A DNA stretch of 64,000 bases from the NCBI RefSeq assembly GCF_023155275.1, contig NZ_JALMUV010000024.1, positions 48,749-112,748 on the forward strand, given 5' to 3'. The first letter of the stretch is position 1; every line of letters starts with the position of its first letter. The DNA comes from Streptomyces rhizoryzae. GTDB lineage: Bacteria; Actinomycetota; Actinomycetes; Streptomycetales; Streptomycetaceae. The notes beneath the pieces are model-generated. The model worked only from the letters and a program-made list of their open reading frames with translations, was not told the DNA's origin and made no database searches. Both the position numbers and the translations under genes were made by a program. This document shows, in pieces, positions 1 through 8,343 of the stretch.

Positions 1-89
1 GCGGTCCCGTACGGCCCCCTTGAACACGGAGTGCCGTGAACGGGTCCTGGGTGGGGCGTCGGGGCGTCAGGCCGGCCGTGGGGCCGGCC

Positions 90-479
90 TCAGGCCGAGA
101 GGTTGGGTGCCTTCATGTTGGTGACCAACTGGGTCTCGGCCTCGGCGTTGGCCACGTGCTGCTCCATCAAGGAGTGGGTGAAGTCCTCGTTGCTCGCGTG
201 GTTGTCGGCCATGGTGTTCAGCGCGCCGCCGATCTCCTGGAGCTTGGCGGCGAGGTGACCCATCGACTCGTACATACCGTCGCGCAGGCCCTCGTAGACG
301 ACGCCGAACTTCGAGCCGATGTCGTCGTCCCCCCACGGAGGCGTGTCGGTGCCCTCCAGGTCGGTCAGCCCGTTCTTCAACTTCTCGACGGCGGACTGGT
401 AGCGCTCGCCGATATTGGTGAAGGCGCTGCCGCCCGATTTCAGTGACGGTACGTCTGCTTGCAGACCGTCGCCGGCCAT
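90..479 (-). CDS. WXG100/ESX-like type VII secretion substrate
   Basis: A 129-residue helical protein. It has no classical central WXG, but carries a PPWGDDDIG segment near residues 47-55, the form seen in many Streptomyces ESX-like proteins, followed by a long amphipathic helix and a polar tail. Proteins of this type form helical hairpins and are exported by, or partner with, type VII (ESX) secretion systems. The ATG at 479 is chosen because a GGGGGAGA ribosome site lies just upstream; an in-frame start six codons earlier lacks one. The next gene to the right on the same strand encodes a proline-rich protein with an immunity-like tail, so the pair may be the edge of a type VII locus continuing left of the window. 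Assignment to the ESX superfamily is fairly secure; the specific role is unknown. Confidence 0.75.
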   Translation of the reverse strand: MAGDGLQADVPSLKSGGSAFTNIGERYQSAVEKLKNGLTDLEGTDTPPWGDDDIGSKFGVVYEGLRDGMYESMGHLAAKLQEIGGALNTMADNHASNEDFTHSLMEQHVANAEAETQLVTNMKAPNLSA

Positions 480-615
480 GGCCTCTCCCCCGTTCAAAGC
501 TCGTCACATGTTGCCCGGCCTCAGGCAAAGTCTAGTCGCGGGCACCGACATCCCATCAAGACGCCTGTTGTCACAGGCCGGTCACCGATGCCCGCCGTGC
601 GGACGTTGGGGAACT

Positions 616-1086
616 TCAGGGAGTTCCCGGGCGGTACCACTGCCGGTAGACCTCAATGGCCGATTCCGGCGGGAAGTTGGGCACACTGGTCACATCGCCG
701 TTGGCCTTGTTGATGACGATGTTGCTGCCGCCCGGGGTGGCCGGCGGGGCGGTGGGGTCCTCGGGCGCGGGCCAGCCGGCGTGGATGAGGTAGCCCTCGT
801 CGAATTCGTGGACGAAGAGCGAGACCGGGCCGTCCGGGGAGCCGACCGGCGGGAAGTGGGTGCGGCCGATCTCCAGGGCGTGGTCGGCGTCGGCCGGGAC
901 CACGGCGGGCCGGTCTCCGGGCTGCTGTCCGGGGACGGTGCTCGGCGGGTACGGCGGCGGCACGGGCGGCTGCGGAGGCTGGTTGCCGGCGGCTCCCTCG
1001 GGGGCGCCCGCCGGGCCGCCGGGCGCGTTGCCGCCGGGGCCGGCGCCGGCGTTCCCGGCCGGGTTGCCGGCTGCGGAGTCCGTCAT
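616..1086 (-). CDS. Proline/glycine-rich protein with Imm35/YrhB-like C-terminal domain
   Basis: A 156-residue protein in two parts. Residues 1 to about 60 are a disordered Gly/Ala/Pro-rich stretch. The C-terminal 90 residues form a compact domain whose end (VINKANGDVTSVPNFPPESA then EVY) resembles the pattern of YrhB/Imm35 immunity-like domains, with a D/NK-x-[TN]-G-x-V-T strand followed by a proline-rich turn and a final helix. There is no signal peptide or membrane segment. The ATG at 1086 is preceded by AGGAGGGAC, a near-ideal ribosome site; an ATG 15 codons upstream is less well placed. It lies 136 bp upstream of the ESX-like gene on the same strand and may be co-transcribed. The fold assignment is inference from a short motif; otherwise it is a hypothetical protein. 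Confidence 0.6.
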   Translation of the reverse strand: MTDSAAGNPAGNAGAGPGGNAPGGPAGAPEGAAGNQPPQPPVPPPYPPSTVPGQQPGDRPAVVPADADHALEIGRTHFPPVGSPDGPVSLFVHEFDEGYLIHAGWPAPEDPTAPPATPGGSNIVINKANGDVTSVPNFPPESAIEVYRQWYRPGTP

Positions 1087-1523
1087 GGAGGTCCCTCCTG
1101 TGTCGCGTCGCTCGGTCATGTCGGCTGTCATGACGGCTGGTCAGGCCGGAGTCACGCGCACGTCAAGGGGGCATCGGGGCGGCCCGGGGACCCCATGCGG
1201 GGCGACCCGGATACGGCCCGGAGGCGACCCGTGCACCTTGTGCGTGACCCGGCCCGGCCGACGGATCGGCCGATGACCAGCCCGGTCAACCTAACCGACG
1301 CCGGACGGGCGCGTTTGGTTCGCCCGCGCGCGGGACGCAACGGGAGGGGAGGGGGCGGGTGGTGTGTCCGGAGTGGCCCCGTTCGTCCGGTGGGCGGGAG
1401 GGCGGCGGTACGGACGGGCGCCGGTGGGTGGGGCGGGAGAGGAGGGAGCCGGGCGGGCGCCCTCGGCCCGTGCCGCGGCCGTCGGCCCCCGGCCCGGGTC
1501 CGCCCCCGGCTCACGCCCCCGGC
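1087..1523. other. Intergenic stretch without a supported gene
   Basis: About 440 bp between the start of the proline-rich gene and the stop of the TetR gene. Open frames here lack ribosome sites and recognisable products. A short direct duplication (CCCCCGGCTCACG twice) lies at about 1504-1530. The part just right of 1086 should hold the promoter of the leftward pair, but no convincing -35/-10 was seen. Confidence 0.5.
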
Positions 1524-2183
1524 TCACGCCCCCACGCGCCCCTGGACGAGCTGGGACAGGGCCGCGTGGACCTCCTCCACCGAGCGTTCCGGCTGGAAGG
1601 ACTGCCAGTCCAGGGCGGCGACCAGCACCATGCCCAGCAGGGCGGAGGCGGTGAGCGGGACGTCCAGTTCGCCGCTCAGCTCCCCGGCGCGCACGGCGTC
1701 CCGCAGCACCGACTCGACGACCGCCAGGGCGCGGCCCCGTACGGAGGTGAGGGTGGCCCGCCAGGTGCGGTTGGTGCGCCAGAGTTCGGCGACGTAGAGC
1801 TGGGTGAGCGCGGGGGAGCCGGCGATGAAGTCCAGGCCGGCGCGGATCATCGCGTCGAGGGCGTCGACCCGGGTGCCGCCGCGGGCCACGGTGCGGTCGG
1901 CGGCGGTGCGCAGGGAGGCGGCGAGCAGGTCGATGCCGTCCCGCAGGAGCTCCTCGTAGAGGACGTTCTTGCTGCTGAAGTTGTAGTAGACGGTGCCCTT
2001 GGCGACGCCGGCCCGTTCGGCGATCTCGTCCACCGTGGTGGCGGAGAAGCCCTGTTCGGCGATGAGGGTGACGGCGGCGTCGAAGAGCCGGCGGCGGGTG
2101 GTGGCGCGCCGCGGCGGGGCGGATACGGGGGCGGGGGCGGCGCCGGGGATGGCGCCGCCCCCGTTTCCGGAGCGGATGCTCAC
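1524..2183 (-). CDS. TetR-family transcriptional regulator
   Basis: A 219-residue one-component regulator. The N-terminal third has a canonical TetR helix-turn-helix: TTVDEIAERAGVAKGTVYYNF followed by SSK and the start of the ligand domain. The remaining helices form the variable ligand-binding and dimerisation domain. The GTG start overlaps the stop of the YhgE gene in a GTGA arrangement, so it is translationally coupled as the last gene of a three-gene operon. The context (degenerate ABC ATPase, YhgE/Pip membrane protein, TetR) suggests it represses its own operon. A palindrome between the operon promoter and its first gene (5166-5177) is the obvious binding site. The inducer is unknown. 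Family assignment is secure; target assignment is inference. Confidence 0.92.
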   Translation of the reverse strand: MSIRSGNGGGAIPGAAPAPVSAPPRRATTRRRLFDAAVTLIAEQGFSATTVDEIAERAGVAKGTVYYNFSSKNVLYEELLRDGIDLLAASLRTAADRTVARGGTRVDALDAMIRAGLDFIAGSPALTQLYVAELWRTNRTWRATLTSVRGRALAVVESVLRDAVRAGELSGELDVPLTASALLGMVLVAALDWQSFQPERSVEEVHAALSQLVQGRVGA

Positions 2184-4381
2184 AGGCTGAGCTCCGGGTG
2201 CAGGTCCTTCATCCGGACCACCTGGCGGCCGCGGGCCGCGAGGGCGGTCAGGGCCAGCGCGCCGAGCGTGAACGCGGCGAGCACGATGCTGCCCTGCCGG
2301 ACGATGTCCAGGTCGCCGCCGGTGATCAGCCGGCGCAGCCCGTCCACCACGTAGCTCATCGGCAGGAACGGGTGGACCGCCGAGAAGAACGACGGGCTGG
2401 TCTGCACCGGGTAGGTGCCGCCCGCGGAGGTCAGCTGGAGCATCAGGATGACCAGGGTCAGCACCCGGCCGGCCGGGCCGAAGACGGCGCTCAGCAGCTG
2501 GATGACGGCGGTGAAGCAGGCCGTGGCCAGCACCAGGAAGCCGATGGTGGCGCCCGCGCGGGCCATCTCCAGGCCGAGGGCCCAGTGCAGCACGGCCATC
2601 AGGGCCAGCACCTGGATGACGCCGATGGCGAAGGCCGGCAGCCAGGAGCCGAGGGCGATCCGCCAGCCGGGCGCGCCCGCGGCCAGCGCCCGCTTGCCGA
2701 GCGGCTGGAGCAGCATGTACGCGACCATCGCGCCGACCCAGAGGGAGAGCGGGATGAAGTACGGGGCGAGGCCGGTGCCGTAGTTGGGCGCCTTGTGCAT
2801 CGACTTGGCGGCCAGCTGGACGGGGTCGGACATCACGCCGGTGCGGTCGTCGCGGTCCTTCTTGTCGTAGTCGGGGATCTTGGCGACGCCGTCGTGCAGG
2901 CCGGTGGCCAGCTGGTTGGCGCCGTCCTTGAGCTTGTACAGGCCGCCGCTGAGCTTCTCGGCGCCGTCGTGGGCGGTACCGAGGCCGCTGTGCAGCTGGC
3001 CGGCGCCGTCGGCGAGGTCGCCGGCGCCCTGGTGGAGCTTGCCGGCGCCGTCGGCGAGGTCGCCCGCGCCGTTGGCGAGGGTGCCCAGACCGGTGGCGAA
3101 CTGGCCGGCGCCGTCGGCGACCTTGTGGGCACCGGCGTTGAGCGCGTTGAGCTGGGCGAGCTGGCCGTCGGCGTTCTTGACGACGTCCGGCACCTGGTCG
3201 GCGACCATCTGGGCGCCCTGGTGCACCTCGCGGAGCTTGGCCCGCATCCGGCCGAAGTCCGCGCGGGCGATGTCGTTGTTGACCTTCTCCGCCAGGTCCG
3301 CCCCGGCGGCGGCGCCGACCGCGGTGCCCTTCATCTGCGCGCAGTCGGCGTCGGTGTTCCCGCCGGTGCACCGCTTCTCGTACAGCTCCTCGGCCTCCTG
3401 GGCGCTCTTGCGCGTCTGGGTGGCGGCCTTGGCGGAGTTGGCCGGCAGCTTGGCGAGGAAGTCGTCCAGGTCCGCGGTGAGGTTGGCGACGAACCGCGCG
3501 CCGTCCGCGATCTCCTTGCCGTGCTTCTTGAGGTACGGCAGGTCCTTCTTGGCCAGCCCGTCGACCTTGTCGACGAGCTGCTGGGTGCCGTCGGCGACCT
3601 GGCTCGCGCCCTGGCTGAGCTGCTTGGCCTTGGAGGCCGCCTGCGCCGCGCCGTTGCTGAGGTCCCCGGCGCCCTTGTCGAGCTTGCCGGCGCCGTTGCT
3701 GAGGTCGCCCGCGCCCTTGTCGAGCTTGCCGGCGCCGTCGTTCAACTTGCCCAGGCCGTCGGCCAGTTCGCCGGTCTTCTCGCGGGCGGTGCCCAGGCCG
3801 TCGTCGACCTTGCCGGCGCCGTCGGCGGCCTTGGCGGTCTGGTCGTGCAGGTCGGAGAAGGAGACGAAGATCTTGTCGAGGAAGGCCCGGGTGGACTTCG
3901 ACGAGGTCTTGGCGCGGATCTCCGAGAAGACCGTCTTGGAGATCGAGCCGACGATGTAGTTGTTGGCGTCGTTGGTGCGGACCTGGAGCGCGCCGGTCTG
4001 CGGGTCGGCACCGCCGCTGGAGGCGATCTTCCGGCTGAAGTCCTTGGGGACGGTCAGCGAGAGGTAGTAGTCGCCCTTCTCCAGCCCCTTGGCGGCGTCG
4101 GCGGCGCTGACCTCCTCCCAGTCGAAGGTCTTGCTGTCCTTGACGTTCTTGGCCAGGTCGGCGCCGGCGGTCAGCTTCTTGCCGTCGGCGGTGGCGCCCT
4201 GGTCCTCGTTGACCAGGGCGACCGGGATCTTGTCCAGCCGGCTGTAGGGGTCCCAGAAGGAGCAGAGGTAGAGCGCTCCGTACAGCAGCGGGATCAGCAT
4301 CAGGGCGACCAGGCCCAGCCGGGGCAGCTTGCCCCGGCCGAAGCGCCGGAGCTCAAGCGCGGCCAGTCTCGGCGAACGCAT
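2180..4381 (-). CDS. YhgE/Pip-family membrane protein
   Basis: A 733-residue protein with the YhgE/Pip (phage infection protein-like) layout. One membrane helix at about residues 19-40 precedes the typical FWDPYSRLDKIPVALVNEDQG segment. A long extracytoplasmic region of repeated 11-residue GAGKL/GAGDL units, probably a helical stalk, fills the middle. About five or six membrane helices at the C-terminus resemble ABC-2 permeases. The ATG at 4381 is chosen because AGGAGG lies 9 nt upstream; an ATG at 4390 would leave no spacing. The gene overlaps the upstream ATPase gene by 29 bp and its stop overlaps the TetR start, so the three are coupled. In other bacteria the family is linked to phage receptor activity and type VII secretion. 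Whether this one pairs with its degenerate ATPase as a transporter is inference. Confidence 0.9.
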   Translation of the reverse strand: MRSPRLAALELRRFGRGKLPRLGLVALMLIPLLYGALYLCSFWDPYSRLDKIPVALVNEDQGATADGKKLTAGADLAKNVKDSKTFDWEEVSAADAAKGLEKGDYYLSLTVPKDFSRKIASSGGADPQTGALQVRTNDANNYIVGSISKTVFSEIRAKTSSKSTRAFLDKIFVSFSDLHDQTAKAADGAGKVDDGLGTAREKTGELADGLGKLNDGAGKLDKGAGDLSNGAGKLDKGAGDLSNGAAQAASKAKQLSQGASQVADGTQQLVDKVDGLAKKDLPYLKKHGKEIADGARFVANLTADLDDFLAKLPANSAKAATQTRKSAQEAEELYEKRCTGGNTDADCAQMKGTAVGAAAGADLAEKVNNDIARADFGRMRAKLREVHQGAQMVADQVPDVVKNADGQLAQLNALNAGAHKVADGAGQFATGLGTLANGAGDLADGAGKLHQGAGDLADGAGQLHSGLGTAHDGAEKLSGGLYKLKDGANQLATGLHDGVAKIPDYDKKDRDDRTGVMSDPVQLAAKSMHKAPNYGTGLAPYFIPLSLWVGAMVAYMLLQPLGKRALAAGAPGWRIALGSWLPAFAIGVIQVLALMAVLHWALGLEMARAGATIGFLVLATACFTAVIQLLSAVFGPAGRVLTLVILMLQLTSAGGTYPVQTSPSFFSAVHPFLPMSYVVDGLRRLITGGDLDIVRQGSIVLAAFTLGALALTALAARGRQVVRMKDLHPELSL
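3653..3736. repeat. Two 42-bp near-identical direct repeats inside the YhgE gene
   Basis: Copies at 3653-3694 and 3695-3736 differ at only two or three bases and encode the GAGDLSNG / GAGKLDKG stalk units. A related, more diverged set lies at about 2990-3130. Such repeats allow the stalk length to change by slippage or recombination. Confidence 0.85.
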
Positions 4382-5147
4382 GGGCCGCATCCTCCTCGTG
4401 GGTGTCGGGCTCGGGGGTGTCGGTGGGGGCGGGTGCCGCGGCCGCGGCGGCCGGGGCGGTGGAGACGACCAGGGCGTCCGCCGGGGCGTCGGAGGCGACG
4501 GCGAGGACGGTGGTGCCGGCCAGCGCCAGATCGCGCAGCAGCTGCCAGGCGGCGGCACGTTCGTCCGCCGAGAGCTTGAGGTCGAGGTCGTCGACGGCCA
4601 GCAGGCGCGGCTGGTGCATCACCCCGAGGGCCACCGACAGCCGCAGCGCCTCCAGCCGCTCCAGGTCGCGGACGCAGGTCCGCAGCCCCTTGGGGAGGGT
4701 GTCCGGGTCGAGTCCGGCGGCCGCCAGCGCGCTGTCGATCCGGGCCCGGACGGCCTCCTTGTGGCGCCGCCCCCAGGGGAGCGCGCCGAGCGGGGAGCCT
4801 TCCAGGCGGGGCGCCAGGAGGGCCTGCTCCCGCAGGTGTTCGGCGACGGTGAGGGCCGGTTCGAGGTCGGTGACGCCGGGGACGTGGGCGAGGGCGGTCC
4901 GGCCGCGGACCGTGCCCATCCGCTTGGGCAGCGGGAAGCCGGCGACCGTGGCGTGGCCCTCGGTCAGCCGCATCCGTCCGGTGAGCGCGAGCAGCAGGCA
5001 GGTGCGTCCGGAACCGGACGGGCCCTGCACCGCGATCAGCGACCCCGGGTCCGCGGTGATGTCGACGCCTCTGAAGGCCCAGCCGCGCGGGCCCTTCACT
5101 CCGATTCCCCGGGCGTTGACGGCCGCCCCCTGGCGGGTGGTCTCCAC
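4353..5147 (-). CDS. Degenerate ABC-type ATP-binding protein
   Basis: A 264-residue ABC-like domain with eroded catalytic motifs. The P-loop reads GPSGSGRT, with arginine in place of the invariant lysine. There is no recognisable LSGGQ signature; RDLERLEALRLSVALG stands there. Walker B is LLAVDDLD, with aspartate where the catalytic glutamate should be. The C-terminus ends in an Ala/Pro-rich tail. The GTG start at 5147 has AAAAGGAGGGG upstream. It is the first gene of the operon with YhgE and TetR and overlaps the YhgE gene by 29 bp. Either it hydrolyses ATP poorly and acts as a structural or regulatory partner of the membrane protein, or this variant P-loop still functions. The ABC fold is clear from the order of motifs; loss of activity is inference from residues. 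Confidence 0.8.
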   Translation of the reverse strand: METTRQGAAVNARGIGVKGPRGWAFRGVDITADPGSLIAVQGPSGSGRTCLLLALTGRMRLTEGHATVAGFPLPKRMGTVRGRTALAHVPGVTDLEPALTVAEHLREQALLAPRLEGSPLGALPWGRRHKEAVRARIDSALAAAGLDPDTLPKGLRTCVRDLERLEALRLSVALGVMHQPRLLAVDDLDLKLSADERAAAWQLLRDLALAGTTVLAVASDAPADALVVSTAPAAAAAAPAPTDTPEPDTHEEDAAHAFAETGRA

Positions 5148-5165
5148 AGCCCCTCCTTTTGTTCT

Positions 5166-5177
5166 GACTGGTCAGTC
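5166..5177. promoter_or_regulatory. Palindrome, candidate TetR operator
   Basis: GACTG-GT-CAGTC is a perfect 5-bp inverted repeat in a locally AT-richer stretch, 19 bp upstream of the GTG of the ABC ATPase gene and between it and the divergent GH65 gene. TetR regulators commonly bind such sites over their own operon promoter, and the third gene of this operon encodes one. Confidence 0.6.
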
Positions 5178-5279
5178 TAAAAGTGTGCCGTACGGGGCCC
5201 GTCTTGACCAATCGAGGCCGTGGGTGGGGCCGGAAACCGACGGCGGTGGCCGGAAATTGATGTGTCGGCGGCAAACGGG

Positions 5280-5308
5280 TGACCGCAGCGGCTCCGGCCC
5301 CCTAGGGT
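5280..5308 (+). promoter_or_regulatory. Candidate promoter for the GH65 gene
   Basis: TGACCG (5280-5285) and TAGGGT (5303-5308) are separated by 17 bp, a fair match to the main Streptomyces sigma-factor promoter. It would give a leader of about 70 nt before the ATG at 5385. Confidence 0.4.
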
Positions 5309-5384
5309 GCGCAGACGTCAGGCAGAGCCGAGGCTGGGTCCGTGCCGTGAGCGCGCGGCACCGGCCGCACGCGGACGGAGAGCC

Positions 5385-8234
5385 ATGCACCACACGGAGC
5401 GGACACCCCAGCCACCGGGACGGCGGGACGCGGCGGAGCGCAGATCCGCCACCCGGTCCCCGCAGGAGGCCGCGCCGCCGCCGCGACGGCCGCGCCGGAC
5501 CCGCGGCCCGCTGGCCGCCCTGGTCGCCGCCGCCCTCCTGGGCGCCCTGGCCCCCGCCGTCCCGGCCGCCGCGGCCGGCCCCGCGGCCCCCGCCCCGGAG
5601 GACGACCGGACCTCGTGCACGGCCGGCGGCTGGGCGGCCACCGCCACCGCCCCCGACCCCGCGGACGGCTACCACGCCTACGTCGGCAACGGCTACCTCG
5701 GCCAGCGGGTCCCGCCCAACGGGATGGGCTACGCCGCGCCCGGCGGCACCACCGGCTGGCCGCTGAAGACCCCGGAGTACGACGGCTCCTTCGTCTCCGG
5801 CCTCTACGCCAAGGGCCCGGCGAACCTCCAGGGCCGCCAGGCCATCGCCGCGCTCCCCACCTGGACCACCCTCGACGTCACCGCGGGCGGCCCGCACGCC
5901 GAAACGTTCACCTCGGCCACCGCGCCGGTCCGCATCAGCCACTACCGCCAGACCCTCTCCTGGCGCTGCGGCTTCGTCCGCACCTCGCTGACCTGGACCG
6001 CCGCCGACGGCCGGGCCACCGACCTGGTCTACGACGTGCTCGCCGACCGGGCCGACGCGCACACCGCCGCGGTCCGCCTGCGGATGACGCCGCACTGGAG
6101 CGGCGAGGCGGCCGTCACCGACACCCTCGACGGCCGCGGTGCCCGCCGGCTGCGGCCCGCCGGACCGGCCCCGGGCGGCGGGCGGCCCGGCACGGTCCTG
6201 GTCGGCTTCCGTACCGACGGCACCGGGACCGCGGGCGCGGTCGCCTCCACGCTGCGCGCCGGCCCCGGCGTCCCGGCCGCCCGGCCCCGCCCCGTACCCC
6301 CGGCGGGCGGCACCGGCACCACCGCCGGGCAGCTGACCGCCGGCCAGCGGCTGGCCTTCCCGGTCCGCCGCGGCCACACCTACGAGCTGGCCAAGTACGT
6401 CGGCGTGGACACCGCGCTCACCTCGCGCAGCCCCCGCACCGCCGCCGAGGACGCCTCCCGCCGGGCCGCCGGCCGCGGCTGGGCGGCCCTGGCGGCCCGG
6501 CACCGCGCCGCCTGGCGGGAGCTGTGGCGCAGCGACATCGAGGTGGCCGGGGCGCCCGCGCTGGAGACCTGGGTCCGCTCGGCGGAGTACGGACTGCTCG
6601 CCGCGACCCGCCGGGGCAGCGCCAACAGCATCGCGCCCACCGGCCTGACCAGCGACAACTACGCCGGCGAGATCTTCTGGGACGCCGAGACCTGGATGTA
6701 TCCCGGTCTGCTGGCCACCCATCCCGACCTCGCCAAGTCCGTCGTCGACTACCGCTACCGCACCCGCGACGCCGCCCGCGCGAACGCCCGCCGCCTCGGC
6801 TACCGCGGACTCTTCTACCCCTGGACCAGCGGGGGCACCGGCGATCTGCGGACCGAATGCCACAGCTGGGACCCGCCGCACTGCCGGACCCAGAACCACC
6901 TGATGGGCGACATCTCGCTGGCCGCCTGGCAGTACTACCTCGCCACCAAGGACACCGCCTGGCTGCGCTCCCGGGGCTGGCCGGTCCTGGCGGGCATCGC
7001 CGACTTCTGGGCCTCCCGCGCCACCCGCAACGCCGACGGCAGCTACTCCGTCAAGGACGTGGCCGGCCCCGACGAGTACAGCAACGGCGTCGACGACGCG
7101 GTCTTCACCAACGCCGGCGCCGCCACCGCCCTGCGCCACGCCGTCCGCGCCGCCACCCTCCTGGGGGAACGCGCCCCGGCCTCCTGGACGGCGGTCGCCG
7201 ACAAGCTGCGGATCCCCTACGACGGCCGCCGCCACGTCTTCGAGCAGTACGCCGGGTACCGGGGGACGACCATCAAGCAGGCCGACACGGTCCTGCTGAT
7301 GTACCCGCTTCAGTGGCCGATGACCCGGCAGCGGGCCGCCGCCACCCTGGACTACTACGCGGCCCGCACCGACCCCGACGGCCCGGCCATGACCGACTCG
7401 GTGCACGCCATCGACGCCGCCGCCCTCGGGGAGCCGGGCTGCGCCACGTACACCTACCTCCAGCGCGCGATCCGGCCGTTCGTCCGGGGGCCGTTCGCGC
7501 TGTTCTCCGAGGCGCGCGGGGCGAAGGCCGGTGCCGACGACCCGCACGCCGGCCGGCCCGCGCAGGACTTCCTCACCGGCAAGGGCGGCTTCCTCCAGGT
7601 CTTCACCAACGGCCTGACCGGGCTGCGGATGACCGAGGACCGGGTCCGCCTGGACCCGCTGCTGCCGCCGCAGCTGGCCGCCGGCGTCACCCTGCGCGGC
7701 CTGCACTGGCAGGGCCGCACCTTCGACGTCGCGCTGCGCGCGCACCAGACCACCGTGCGGCTGACCTCCGGCCCGGCCCTGCCGCTGGCCACCCCCGAGG
7801 GCGACAAGCTGGTCAGCCGCGGCGTCCCCGCCGTCCTCAAGACCCGCCGCCCCGACCTCGCCGCCACCGGTGACGCCGCCCGCTGCGCCGCCGCCACCGC
7901 GACCTCCGAGGAGCCGGGGATGTACGCCGGCGCCGCGGTGGACGGCAACGCCACCACCGCCTGGGTCCCGGCCGCCGCCGACGGCACCCTCACCGTCGAC
8001 CTCGGCCGCGAGCTGGCCGTCGGGCAGATCACCCCGCACTGGACCGCCACCCGCCCCGCGTCGTACACCGTGCAGGTCTCGCGCGATGGCCGGCACTGGA
8101 CCGGTACCGGCTACGCGGGCCGCAGCCCCGCCCGCTACGTCCGCGTCACCGTGCACGGCGGCCCGCCCGCCGCCGGCGGCAAGCCCGCCCCGCGGCCCGG
8201 CCTGGCCGAGCTGGAGGTGGACCGGGCGCGCTGA
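5385..8234 (+). CDS. Secreted glycoside hydrolase family 65 enzyme with C-terminal discoidin-like domain
   Basis: A 949-residue exported protein. Residues 1-70 are basic, then comes a hydrophobic signal segment ending near AVPAAAAG. The body has the GH65 pattern: N-terminal beta-sandwich, (alpha/alpha)6 barrel with FWDAETWMYPGLL and then VAGPDEYSNGVDD, where Glu564 aligns with the general acid. Later come IKQADTVLLMYPLQWPM and the DSVHAIDAAALG region. Residues from about 830 look like an F5/8 type C (CBM32-like) carbohydrate-binding module (VDGNATTAWVPA, then VDLGRELAVGQI). GH65 members hydrolyse or phosphorolyse alpha-glucosides such as trehalose or kojibiose. Secretion favours a hydrolase such as an acid trehalase-like enzyme, but the substrate cannot be fixed. 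The ATG at 5385 has GGAGAGCC just upstream; an earlier in-frame start would only lengthen the basic leader. Confidence 0.88.
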   Translation: MHHTERTPQPPGRRDAAERRSATRSPQEAAPPPRRPRRTRGPLAALVAAALLGALAPAVPAAAAGPAAPAPEDDRTSCTAGGWAATATAPDPADGYHAYVGNGYLGQRVPPNGMGYAAPGGTTGWPLKTPEYDGSFVSGLYAKGPANLQGRQAIAALPTWTTLDVTAGGPHAETFTSATAPVRISHYRQTLSWRCGFVRTSLTWTAADGRATDLVYDVLADRADAHTAAVRLRMTPHWSGEAAVTDTLDGRGARRLRPAGPAPGGGRPGTVLVGFRTDGTGTAGAVASTLRAGPGVPAARPRPVPPAGGTGTTAGQLTAGQRLAFPVRRGHTYELAKYVGVDTALTSRSPRTAAEDASRRAAGRGWAALAARHRAAWRELWRSDIEVAGAPALETWVRSAEYGLLAATRRGSANSIAPTGLTSDNYAGEIFWDAETWMYPGLLATHPDLAKSVVDYRYRTRDAARANARRLGYRGLFYPWTSGGTGDLRTECHSWDPPHCRTQNHLMGDISLAAWQYYLATKDTAWLRSRGWPVLAGIADFWASRATRNADGSYSVKDVAGPDEYSNGVDDAVFTNAGAATALRHAVRAATLLGERAPASWTAVADKLRIPYDGRRHVFEQYAGYRGTTIKQADTVLLMYPLQWPMTRQRAAATLDYYAARTDPDGPAMTDSVHAIDAAALGEPGCATYTYLQRAIRPFVRGPFALFSEARGAKAGADDPHAGRPAQDFLTGKGGFLQVFTNGLTGLRMTEDRVRLDPLLPPQLAAGVTLRGLHWQGRTFDVALRAHQTTVRLTSGPALPLATPEGDKLVSRGVPAVLKTRRPDLAATGDAARCAAATATSEEPGMYAGAAVDGNATTAWVPAAADGTLTVDLGRELAVGQITPHWTATRPASYTVQVSRDGRHWTGTGYAGRSPARYVRVTVHGGPPAAGGKPAPRPGLAELEVDRAR

Positions 8235-8343
8235 CCCGCCACCGGGGCGGCGGCCGGGAGGTGTTGCCGCGGTGTGACAGCGGGATGAAATCCGCCGCCC
8301 CCGGTGTTGGCCCGTGCGGCAGACGACGCAAGGGAGGCACCGG

